The position numbers were made by a program, and so were the translations under genes. From Hemileia vastatrix (lineage: Eukaryota > Basidiomycota > Pucciniomycetes > Pucciniales > Zaghouaniaceae), in contig JASXTE010000005.1 of the NCBI GenBank assembly GCA_030280995.1, positions 31,199,501-31,263,500 of the forward strand: a DNA stretch of 64,000 nucleotides, given 5' to 3'. Below are positions 12,004-20,839 of this stretch, piece after piece. Numbering within the stretch: position 1 is the stretch's first letter; each line of letters begins with the position of its first letter. Under the pieces are notes generated by a model. That model searched no databases, was not told where the DNA came from, and saw only the letters and a program-made list of their open reading frames with translations.

Positions 12004-12037
12004 CATTTTTTTTTATTTTTTTTTTAGAGTGAGGGAG

Positions 12038-13313
12038 TGTCAGCCAGGCTATACCAGGAGCCCAGTAAATGATATGTTAATTTATTGGACCTGAAAGAGG
12101 GTTTAAGAATTGTATTTTATGTATATAAATTAATATTTTATTGCATAATAAAATTATATAAGTATCTTATTAAATATAAGTGTAATATTAATTTTATTGT
12201 TATATAAATTTTTATACATTTAAATTAAGCATAATATATTTTATATTCTACAAATAATGGCACATTTTTATGTATTTAATAATTATAAATTAATAATTAA
12301 TTAATTAAAAACATATATTATAATTATATATGTAAAATTGACTTATAATGTAATTAAATTAATTATTTAAATTTATATATTAAATAAAACTTCATATATT
12401 ATTAAACAATAATATTGGGAGCTTCTTTTGACGCTTAATTGTGTCAGGAAAAATTATTAAATAAATTATAACTCTTATTTAATAACATAGTATTAAAATA
12501 CCCACTTTAAAATTACAAATATCATTAAATTAATTATATGTTTCATTTAAACTAATTATTGAATTAATTACATAGTTAAAACGATTAATTAAAATTGCTT
12601 TAAACTGGATTGAATTTATTATATGAATTTTTGACGTGAAAATAATTTTATTTGTTTTACTTAAAATCTTTACATGTCACTATAATGTCTGGTTTGGATT
12701 ATTTTACTCATTGTTCTCATGTTTCAGACTTACTTGGTTACTAATTATTTTAATTAATTGTTTTGGGAAGTCATGGTGAAAAAATGGTTAATTGCTCACG
12801 GTTTTTAGTTAATTGTTTCATATTTTTCTCTTAATATCCATTTTTCATTTCTACTCTTTTATATTTTTGTTTTAGCTTATTAATATTTTTTATTTACTGA
12901 TTTGTGGCGCTTCAGAGGTCCCTTGGTCTATAAAAGGGCCTTGAGTAATCCCCTTTAACCCATCACTTACTTGAAACTCAACTTGAACATACTTTTAATA
13001 TATACACGTTTATTATCATTTTTATTAGTATTATAAATCTAATTTGAATTTTATATAAATAACTACAGGTTGCAATAGGTCTAATAATAATTAATAGTGT
13101 CTGACGCGCATTGGAAATAACTGATTATTAAATAATTATATTAAAATTTATTAAAACCTCACTGTCGTAAAAAGTCCCTAAAATCTACTTGTTGCCTCTC
13201 CTTTAAAATAATTATACTATTTTATTATTTCATTTAATTACCTTTTATATTACCTTTTCCCTCCTCTCCGTTTCCTCTTCTTTTTTCCCCTTCTTCTGGA
13301 CAACCAGCCAATA
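12038..13313 (+). repeat. 3' LTR of element A
   Basis: It starts TGTCAGCCAGGC after the purine-rich AGAGTGAGGGAG and ends …CCAATA, about 1276 bp. A TATA box (CTATAAAAGGG) lies at about 12928-12938 and would drive the element's own transcript. It is very AT-rich. Only the last 143 bp have a counterpart at the 5' end. Confidence 0.8.
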
Positions 13314-14197
13314 ATTTTTATCATTGGAGGACTATCAGCAGATTAAAGTGTCAGAATGCTTGGAATTCATAACACAAATTGGATTTTGGAGAAACAAGAG
13401 TAAGAAAACATATAAAATTTGAAGAAATAATTTTGAAAAATAATTTGGAAAAATCTTAATCATTTTATTTTTGCTATCCTACAGCCACTTATAGACTCAA
13501 CCGGCCCTTTGCCACTAAATTTTAACACTCCTAGTCCTGATAAAATTGCTAAAGTTGTTTCATTAGATTTTCTTAATCATTGGAATATTGTTCAGCCATC
13601 TTCACTTTTTTTTCTGTAAGTAAAGAAATTAACACATAAAATAGTTGTATTTAGGTATTTGTAAAATTATATTTTTGCCTTTTTTTTGAGTGCAATGAAA
13701 TTTTTTTAAAAGTGATTCCTTCCCATTCATTAAAAAGGATTCCCTGAGTATCTCTACATTCTATCATTGATATTTATGAGACATCTTTGCTATGTGGTAA
13801 AAAATCTTACAAATATTACAAAGTCATAATTTTATTGAAAATAAATTTTAAAAAAGTCTTTATAAGATATTTTTTGCAAAAATATACAGGTTTTTTTAAT
13901 AATAATAAAAACGCATCCTCTCCTATGTCTCCAATTATTGAAAATGTATTATAAGAAAATATCTAATATCCTCTGTCACTACTGTTTGGGTGCTACTTGA
14001 AAAACAGAAATATTAAGTAAAAAAATAATTTAATAAAACTATATTAAAGGTGACCCCTGTATATATTTTTTCTTTTTCAGATTTATATAACCTCTAGGGG
14101 TACAGATTTTTTTAATCTACTAACTATTCTTTAATATAAATCCATTCAAAATCCTTTAATATTTTTTTTTAAATTGCAACTTGATGCACATACAATA
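13314..14197 (+). pseudogene. Possible decayed host gene fragments
   Basis: Three open segments have plausible splice signals. (1) 13324-13399, reading LEDYQQIKVSECLEF…, with a GTAAGA donor. (2) About 13485-13616 after a CTACAG acceptor, reading PLIDSTGPLPLNFNTPSPD…, with donor GTAAGT. (3) About 13712-13798 reading 'IPSHSLKRIP' and, after an in-frame TGA, 'VSLHSIIDIYETSLLCG', with a GTAAAA donor. I do not recognise the family, and the phase between exons 1 and 2 does not join cleanly. It is cut at 14198 by Harbinger H2. It could equally be chance open sequence. Confidence 0.3.
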
Positions 14198-14567
14198 GGG
14201 GGTGTCAGTTCTGGCAAATCCGCACTTAACTTAAGTGCGGATTTCAAACCAAATCAGCACTTACAAATCAGCACTTAAATTTTGCAAAAAAGTCACTTAT
14301 TTCAAAAAAGGGTGTCAGTTATGACCTCAAATCAGCACTTTTTTCCCGTTTTTTTTCACAACCACATTTTGGCCACAAAACATCCCTTCCTTTCTTACCC
14401 CATCCCTGTCACATGTGACACACTGACCTTCCTCGCTACCTACCCATCAATCCTCGGCACACACCCCTTCCTGACATTTTCAATATTTTGACCAGGCATG
14501 TTTACATTCTTTTTTACTTATTTCTTCTACTTTTTAATCTTTTTTCTTGTTATGTGCCAGTTTCATA

Positions 14568-15882
14568 ATGCCTCCCAGACATTCCAAATCTCAAAAGGTA
14601 ACTCAAAAATCTGCTTCGTCACAAAAGTCTCCTTGTAAAGCAAGCCCTACACCTGAAAAATCAAAGGCAGGTTCAGGTCAGCTTAAAAAGGATGATTATC
14701 TCATCATAATCAACTTCCTTAAAATAAAATCAAATTTTGAAGCATGTTTTGGATGTGAAAAGTCCACTCGTATTGGACGTCCACCTTCTTCAAAGGTTAA
14801 TGGCTACTTGTTGATGGCCAATGAAGTAAGGAAGAAAACAAGGGGGAGAATCGATATCAATCCTAAACAAATGAAGGAGAGATTTAAGAGTTACCATTCA
14901 AAATATAAAAAGACTCATCATGCTGTAAATGAAACTGGCTTTGGTATTGACGATGATGATTTGGAGATTGGAATTACTACTGTTTCCGAAAAGCTCAATG
15001 TCATGTGTCCTTTCTATGAGGAAATGGATAATCTTTTTGGCACCCGAGTTGATGTAAACCCTTGGTTTCTACACGATACTACTAAGCATATACCTTCTGG
15101 ATCCAAACCTTCCTATAATCCTCCCAACACACCTTTACTTGAAGAAGATCAATCCCCTCCACCTTCTAACCATAGTTCAGCTGAAGATGATCCCAACTAT
15201 CAAGCAGAACAATTATATCACAGAAGATCTGAATCCTCAGAGGCCCAAAATTTAAATGTATGTTCACTTTTTGTTTTTTCTTCAATTCTTCTCTGAATTT
15301 CTCTTTCTTTCTAGTCTCCTCCTACTCAAACTCAATCTGCATTAAATAATCTCAATTCTGGAAATGTGAATACCACTTTAGAAGCTGCTTTAGAAGAACT
15401 TCCTGAAGCCTCTTGTTCAAACTCCAAACTAAAGCGTCGAGCCTCAACTTCAATGAACTTGAACCATCTATTAAAACGTGGTAATACTTCAACAAGCTCA
15501 TTTGGCTCCCTTGAGGATTATTTTGAAAAAAAAGATATAAGTAAGTTTTGTTTACTATATATCTTAATCATTAACTCATTTATTTATTTATTTCAATTTA
15601 ATTTTCTCAGCGAAATCAACTATTGCAAATAATGCCCTTGACTTTGAGAAGATGAATTTTGATCATATGCTAAGGAAAGATCAGCAAGCCTTAGATTTGG
15701 AAGAAAAAAAATTTGAGGTAGAGCAGATGGAAAGAGTAAATGACCGTCAATTTCAAAGAGAAATGGCTACTTGTGAATTGGAAAAACAAGAGAGTTTTAA
15801 AAAAAAAGATTTCATTATGGAATGTGTTAAAAATGGCCAATCTTATGAGGACATTAAAAAATTACTTGACCTTTTCAATTGA
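14568..15882 (+). CDS. SANT/Myb-like DNA-binding protein of the Harbinger element
   Basis: Three exons, 14568-15257, 15315-15540 and 15611-15882. The introns are GTATGT…CTAG and GTAAGT…TCAG. They encode 395 residues. A charged Ser/Lys-rich N-terminus is followed by a Myb/SANT-like helical region: LKKDDYLIIINFL (39-51), IGRPPSSKVNGYLLMANEV (69-87), and KERFKSYHSKYKKTHHAVN (103-121) with GFG after it. The middle is acidic and Pro/Ser-rich. The C-terminal ~85 residues form a coiled coil (LEEKKFEVEQMERVNDRQF) with a short end motif (EDIKKLL). The layout resembles plant and fungal 'Myb/SANT-like plus NAM-associated C-terminal' proteins of PIF/Harbinger elements, which bind the element ends and recruit the nuclease. 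I start at 14568 (MPPRHSK), not at the upstream ATG 14547, because H1 and HB copies match from there. Confidence 0.82.
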
Positions 15883-16051
15883 TAATTTGTTTTTCTAGTT
15901 AATTTAATTTTGTTTGATTTCTTTTTGGTAATATTTTCTTATATGCTGACTTATAAAAGGAAAAGAATATAGTACGTTATTTTTGACAAAAATTTGAATG
16001 TATAATAAAAATTTTCTATCTTTACTTTCTAGTCAATAAGTTTGCTTATCT

Positions 16052-16330
16052 AAATTTTTCTAAGTCATCAATTTCACATGTCAGATTTAAAAAATTGGCA
16101 ATGCCCTCCCCTGCATTTTATTGAAACAAGGGGTGGGTACCACCAAATTTTTCTAAGTCATCAATTTCACATGTCAGATTTAAAAAATTGGCAATACCCT
16201 CCCCTGCATTTTATTGAAACAAGGGGTGGGTACCACCAAATTTTTCTAAGTCATCAATTTCACATGTCAGATTTAAAAAATTGGCAATACCCTCCCCTGC
16301 ATTTTATTGAAGTAAAGGGTGAAAGTCATC
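16052..16330. repeat. 93-bp tandem repeat array (3 units) in H2
   Basis: Units begin AATTTTTCTAAGTCATCAAT, with equivalent ATGs at 16078, 16171 and 16264, exactly 93 bp apart. They contain CCCTCCCCTGCATTTTATTG and GGGGTGGGTACC. Because 93 is divisible by three, a repetitive 88-codon frame (16078-16344) stays open; I treat it as a by-product. The array lies between the 3' ends of the SANT and oxygenase genes. Related arrays occupy the same place in HB (27118-27545) and H3 (32713-32915). Confidence 0.9.
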
Positions 16331-16393
16331 AAAATTTAATATAATTACATAAATTAATTAATATATAAATAAGATATGTCAAGTATACTACTT

Positions 16394-16551
16394 TTAAAGT
16401 AATGACAATTCCTTAAGCCAAAATGCAGATCAAGTCTAGAAACTAGGTTTGGGACTTTCCACAGGTATAGGCTAGAGGAACCCCATGAAACAAATTAATG
16501 TTATCATGATTACCATTTATACAACACAAGGTCGTGGGCCCATTACTTTAA
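16394..16551 (-). other. Conserved 155-nt non-coding block bounded by inverted AAAGTAATG
   Basis: Bounded by AAAGTAATG (16396-16404) and CATTACTTT (16541-16549). It lies just downstream of the oxygenase stop codon. Near-identical blocks of the same length occur at 26890-27044 (HB) and 32494-32648 (H3). All share GGGGTTCCTCTAGCCTATAC and CTGCATTTTGGCTT, although the surrounding non-coding DNA of H2 and HB is much more diverged. There is no conserved open frame. It could be a structured 3' RNA element, a small non-coding RNA, a protein-binding site, or an old miniature insertion. Confidence 0.65.
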
Positions 16552-16622
16552 TTTCATAAATTGAAATATCATATTTATTTATTAAAAATTTATGGAAGAA
16601 TATTAAATATTTGGTGACTCTA

Positions 16623-17792
16623 CTAATCCCCATACTTTTTAGATCTACCTAAAGAATGTTTAAATTTATTACCTTTTTCTTCTTTTTTTAACTTGTTTAT
16701 TCGTTGGATTAACTTTTGACTGATCTGGAAAGAGCAACCAAAATGTGTGAAGTCTTGACAAGATTCCAAACCTGGAGGAGCCTTTGTGGTTTGGTGATTA
16801 TCGTAAGAAGAATTCCAAACTGTTTCGATGATTCCATTTCCTAATCCAAAATCGATTATACATCTATGATCCGGGAAATATAATCCATGTCCTTTAATTT
16901 TAGCAGGTGATGGAATAGGTTGTCCAGTGATAGGATGAATATATGTGAAAATTCCATAAGTGAGGTAATTGGCATCATTTGAGTCAGTGTGAATTCGATT
17001 ATGAAATCCAGAATGAGTGATTATAACATTTGAAAACATTAGATAATCACTGCTAATATCTTCCCATTCAGAGTCGCACCAGTTTGGTATTCCAAATCTC
17101 GTAGCAACTTCATGATTTTTTTCAAAAGCTTTATTGAAGAGTTTTTTAAGTCGAAGAGCAATAAATGAATTAAATGAAGGTAAAGTATTCCATTTTTGAA
17201 AATCATTATCTAATTCAGCTTTAGATAAAGATCTGAGTAAAGAATATATGCCTATTTGAATTAAATTCAGTAAAATGATATTAAAAAATCCAGAAAAATC
17301 TTTAAACATACCAAGAGAAAAACCTTTAACAAATCCTGGTCTCCATCCAATTCCAATCATGATTCCACCCAACAAATTCTTATTCCTTAAAGATAAGCGA
17401 AGCAAAGCCATTTGATAGAGTGTTATGATGAGATCGCAGAGTTGATTAAATGAATCATCTTTTAAACCATTAAAAGAATGGTTTTCGTAAATAAATTGAG
17501 GTTTGAAAGTATTATTAATAACAGCTTTAACTTCATCACCTCCAGTTTCAGTTAAATAATGTATATTTTCAGGTAACGTTTTCGAATATTTTTTTTTTCT
17601 TTCAACTTTAGTTTTATAGTACTTGATTTTTGAAATATGGCCAAATAATTGATCCAAGTGAATTTTTATTTTATAATTTCTTTTATTTCGATACTGTTCA
17701 TTTTTTGACAATGTTTTAGATGATGATTGAAAAGAAGCTGAATTTAAAGATGATGAGAGTGAGGTAAGTGGGGAATCTGAAGTTAAAGTCAT
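16623..17792 (-). CDS. Tet/JBP-like 2OG-Fe(II) oxygenase carried by the transposon
   Basis: A 389-codon frame. Tet/JBP enzymes oxidise 5-methylcytosine or thymine in DNA using iron and 2-oxoglutarate. Seen here: a Ser-rich basic N-terminus (1-70), then an α/β region ending in the double-stranded β-helix signature. The iron ligands are HTD (H268, D270, in FHNRIHTDSND) and the distal H333 (SYDNHQTT). They are followed by 'DFTHFGCSFQIS' (347-358), the spot where this family normally reads F-T-R-F-G-x-S-x-Q-I; here the residue is H350. A 60-nt segment (17311-17252) starts GTATGT, has TACTGAAT and ends AAATAG. It is in frame without stops, and the HB copy has the same boundaries with an in-frame stop inside, so it is probably an intron and the mature protein would be 369 residues. 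The family call rests on the motif pattern, not a database search. Confidence 0.75.
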   Translation of the reverse strand: MTLTSDSPLTSLSSSLNSASFQSSSKTLSKNEQYRNKRNYKIKIHLDQLFGHISKIKYYKTKVERKKKYSKTLPENIHYLTETGGDEVKAVINNTFKPQFIYENHSFNGLKDDSFNQLCDLIITLYQMALLRLSLRNKNLLGGIMIGIGWRPGFVKGFSLGMFKDFSGFFNIILLNLIQIGIYSLLRSLSKAELDNDFQKWNTLPSFNSFIALRLKKLFNKAFEKNHEVATRFGIPNWCDSEWEDISSDYLMFSNVIITHSGFHNRIHTDSNDANYLTYGIFTYIHPITGQPIPSPAKIKGHGLYFPDHRCIIDFGLGNGIIETVWNSSYDNHQTTKAPPGLESCQDFTHFGCSFQISQKLIQRINKLKKEEKGNKFKHSLGRSKKYGD

Positions 17793-17800
17793 GTATTTTT

Positions 17801-18981
17801 CTACTTAAAAATTTGTTACTTTTCAAACACCCAAAATTATACATTAAAAAAAACTCACTTAATTTAAATTAAAAAATAAAAATTCCTCAAAGACTAATGA
17901 GAATTTTTTTTTATTTCACTTGAACTTAATGAATATTTTTCTCTAAAATTAAAAAAAAAAATCAAAAAACAAAAAAAAAAATCAATAAACTGTTAAATTT
18001 TTTATAACACTTCCCCATTCCCCTAAATTCCCCTCTCCAAAGCCCTCTCCCACCTCCCAAAAACCCTAGGAAAACCCCCCCTCCACCCCCCACCAAATCC
18101 CCCAAATCCCCCCTCCAAATCCCCCAAATCCCCCCTTCAAAACCACCTCCAAATCCCCTCCAAACCCCCCTCCAAATCCCCCTCCAAACCCCCCTGCAAA
18201 TCACCCTCCAAACCCCCTGCAACCCCCCCAAACACCCCCTTCAATCCACCTCCTTTCACCCCCTCCAAACCCCCTCTAACCCCCCTCCAAATCCCCCTTG
18301 AAACCCCCCCAATACGTCCCTCTAAACCCCCCTAACCTCTCCTCCAACTTACTTAACGATTCGTTAGCAAATCGTTAAGTTAATGAACGATATCTGCTAA
18401 TCATTCATTAGCGAATCGTTAAGTTAATGAACGATTGGGTGCAATCGTTCAATAACTTAACGATTCGTTAACGAATCGTTAAGTGAAGGTTAAGGGGGGG
18501 TAGGAGGGATATGAGGGAGGATTTGGGGGAGTTTTGAGGGGGATAGGAGGGGGGTTTGGAGGGGGGGTTAGAGGCGGGTTTGGTGGGGATTTGGAGGGAG
18601 GATTTGGGGGATTTGGTGGGGGGTGGAGTGGAATGAGGGGAAGATATGAGGAGACCAAGAAGGGGGAGAAAGGGAGAGATGAGACCAAAGAGGGAGAAAA
18701 GAAAGGTTAGAGTGAGCCAAGGAGGGGGGAATAAGGCAGCCAAAGGGGGGAAAAGGGGGATGTATCCATTCCAAGGAGAGGGTAAAGGTGGGAAAAAGAC
18801 CAGGCCAAGGGGGGATAAAGAGAGAAAAGAGGGAGAGAAAGAGAGAGAAAAAAAAAGGGTTAATTTTACCTATAAATTTAAAAACAACCACTTACAAAAA
18901 AAAAACAAAAAAAAAAACCAAAAAACCAAAAAAAAAAAAAAAATTAGCAAAAAATTAAGTAAAAAGAATAAAATGACTTAC
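17801..18981 (-). promoter_or_regulatory. Inferred 1.18-kb 5'UTR intron of the oxygenase gene
   Basis: A strong donor, CTCTCCAG|GTAAGTC, lies at 18981/18980 on the minus strand. The nearest acceptor before the start codon is AAGTAG at 17801. The same donor context occurs in HB (24254/24255) and H3 (30867/30868). In HB an acceptor TTTTTTTCAG lies at 25451, ten bases before that copy's ATG, giving 1197 nt against 1181 nt here. A CT-rich stretch upstream of the donor fits a fungal promoter. Confidence 0.55.
18005..18850. repeat. C-rich / AACGATTCGTTA palindromes / G-rich inverted structure
   Basis: 18005-18345 is dominated by CCCCTCCAAA-type repeats. 18350-18482 holds several overlapping palindromes built from CTTAACGATTCGTTA and AACGATTGGGTGCAATCGTT. 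18486-18850 is the reverse pattern, GGGGTTTGGAGGGG and similar. The two flanks can pair as a long imperfect hairpin, and the G-rich arm has G-quadruplex potential. It lies inside the inferred 5'UTR intron of the oxygenase gene. Open frames here are low-complexity artefacts. Confidence 0.85.
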
Positions 18982-19267
18982 CTGGAGAGATGAGTTGAGA
19001 AAAAAGAAATATAAGTGAAATTGATTGAGTGATGTAGGAAGAGAGGAGAAAACGGATATGAGTGAAGAAAAAAAAGAGAGTGACTGAAAAAATATGCGTT
19101 TGCTGAAAATATGCGATTTCATGTTGAGTTGATGAAAGAAAACACAGAGAGAAAAAAAAATAAGACTTTAACAGCAAATTCAAAAACCAAAAAAATATGC
19201 AAAAAAATTTACCATTCTCAGTGAATAATACATGCAAATTGATAATTTGAAGAGAAAGAGAAAAAAA

Positions 19268-20527
19268 TTAAAATTGCGTTGAAAAATGTTGGAGTGTTAT
19301 TGGAAGGATTTTCGCCCTTATACTAGTTGATTGAGAAATAGAAGTGTTGGATATAGTCGGAGGTGAATCAGCTTGTTCATCTTCATACAGCTCTAACCAT
19401 TGATCTTTGAGGTCAGCAAGTAGGTTATGAAGTATAGTGCAACACAGAATCCAGTTGATCACCGCCTCCATTTCAGATTTATTTCTAAGAGGACTTCTTA
19501 ATTCCCTTAAACTAGAAAAACGGCCTTTCAAGATTCCAATAGAATGTTCAATACGGACTCTTGACTTTGCCAAATGATTGTTGAATTTGGCATTTTGACT
19601 GTCTTCTGAAGCTGCTCCCCGAAAAGCAGGAAGTACATACTTTCCATTCACATAAGCAGAATCTGCAAGAAGATACTAATCTTCATCAAAGAATTTTTCA
19701 GGTTCATTTGAAATATGCATTCTTTGGAAGACGTAGGAGTCATGACATGAGCCAGGATAGCCAGCGAAGAATGATATAAATTTTTTGTTTACGTCACATA
19801 TAAGCTGAACGTTAATTGAATATCTATAAAGAAGATATATTTTTTTGTGTTAGTTTCAAGGAGGATGAAAGGAGTTAAAAATAATCTACCTCTTTTTACG
19901 GTCAAAGTAATTGTTTCCACCTTGAGCAGGTTTCTGGCTCAAAGGAATAGTAGTACCATCAACAAAACCAATACATCCTGGAAAGCCCTCTGCTTGCATA
20001 ACCTGAGATGATTCAAGTCGCTCTTCTTTTGTTGGCCAGGTGAGAAGTTGAGATTCCAAGGAGTTGATGGCAGTGATACATCGTTTGGTATAAGTGTTAA
20101 CTGAACCATACCCTAAATCAAAGACATTTTCTAAACGTTTCAAAGCGGCTCCATTACCATTTGAACCCAAACGACATAGTGTGATGGCCAATTGAATTGA
20201 AGGATGTCGTTGTTCTTTTTGAGAATTATTGTGAAATATGGGATGATCCTGAATAAGCTCAAGCAATTTAAGGAAACATTCCTGAGAAGTCCTGAACAGC
20301 TGTCTAAAACTGGGTGTAGATAGGTTAAGAAGTGTTTGGATGGTGTACTTGGGGGTATGAAGTACTTGAGGCTTTCTGGGAAGAAGGTAACGTTTCCTGG
20401 CCATTTTTGATAAAACGACAAAATCTTCTTCTAGATCAGAATCGGAATCAGAGTCCAAGAGCAGTTCAAGCGCCATGAAAGTCATTGCTTTATGTAATTT
20501 ATCATGATTTGAAAGTGAGGAAGGCAT
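19268..20527 (-). pseudogene. PIF/Harbinger transposase, H2 copy, one nonsense codon
   Basis: Exons 20527-19890 and 19823-19268 (donor GTAGAT, acceptor TATAG) would give 397 residues. The DDE triad is D190 (GFVDGTTIPLS), D241 (GSCHDS) and E305 (RIEHSIGILKG); a helix-turn-helix-like region is at about 131-149. The original start MPSSLSNHDK is present here but lost in H1. At codon 262 the H1 copy has CAG and this copy TAG (19678-19676). The protein would therefore be cut before the third catalytic residue. Otherwise it is nearly identical to H1, so this is a recent lesion. Confidence 0.9.
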
Positions 20528-20839
20528 GACTCTTATATGATATGATATGAAGATGTAAGTGATGTACGATGTTTTGAGTTATGAAGTGTTATGCTGCGGA
20601 GTGCTGCGTCTGAATGGGATGATGCTGACAAATCAGTGAAATGGGACTTGATGGTGAAATCAGCACTTTTGGTTGAGAAAGTGCGGATTTGAGTGAAATA
20701 AGTGACTTATTTCATTTTGAAATCCACCAGTATTGGGGCTAGTGTGTTTTGGAAATCCGCACTTATTTAAGTGCAGATTTGGTCAAATTTAAGTGCGGAT
20801 TTGTAAGTGCGGATTTGCCAGAACTGACACCCCCTAATA

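Larger units (their letters stand above)
2171..13313 (+). mobile_element. Ty3/gypsy element A, degenerate, chromovirus type
   Basis: The boundaries are a 143-bp direct repeat (2171-2313 and 13171-13313) that forms the 3' end of both LTRs. Internal order is leader, gag, protease, reverse transcriptase, RNase H, integrase and a chromodomain-like tail, all on the plus strand. The frame is broken by many stops and frameshifts, so the element is dead. The 3' LTR begins TGTCAGCC at 12038 and is about 1.28 kb, whereas only the last 143 bp of the 5' LTR remain; the rest was deleted or replaced. A PIF/Harbinger copy sits in the RNase H region (7197-10055) with a TTA target duplication. The family is related to elements C and D below but is clearly distinct in LTR sequence. 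Confidence 0.85.
14198..20836. mobile_element. PIF/Harbinger element H2 with SANT, Tet/JBP-like and transposase genes
   Basis: A 6.64-kb element with the same terminal inverted repeats as H1 and H3 (GGGGGTGTCAGTTCTGG…) and an ATA target duplication (14195-14197 and 20837-20839). Gene order from left: SANT/Myb-like gene (+), a 93-bp repeat array, a conserved 155-nt block, the Tet/JBP-like oxygenase gene (-), a C-rich/palindrome/G-rich structure, and the transposase gene (-). The SANT and oxygenase genes are intact; the transposase has a single nonsense codon. PIF/Harbinger elements normally carry only a nuclease and a Myb/SANT protein, so the oxygenase is an extra gene. Confidence 0.93.

Noticed and set aside
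16078..16344. 88-codon open frame with three near-identical 31-residue units
   Set aside because: It is produced by the 93-bp tandem repeat, whose period is a multiple of three; the equivalent HB array is not open.
17962..18993. Gly/Trp-rich, Pro-rich and Lys/Arg-rich open frames
   Set aside because: They lie in the C-rich/G-rich hairpin arms of H2 and have pure low-complexity composition; the HB counterpart is equally repetitive but encodes different strings.
18646..18993. Basic Lys/Arg-rich small protein
   Set aside because: Translation of the purine-rich arm; no homologue in HB and no start context.
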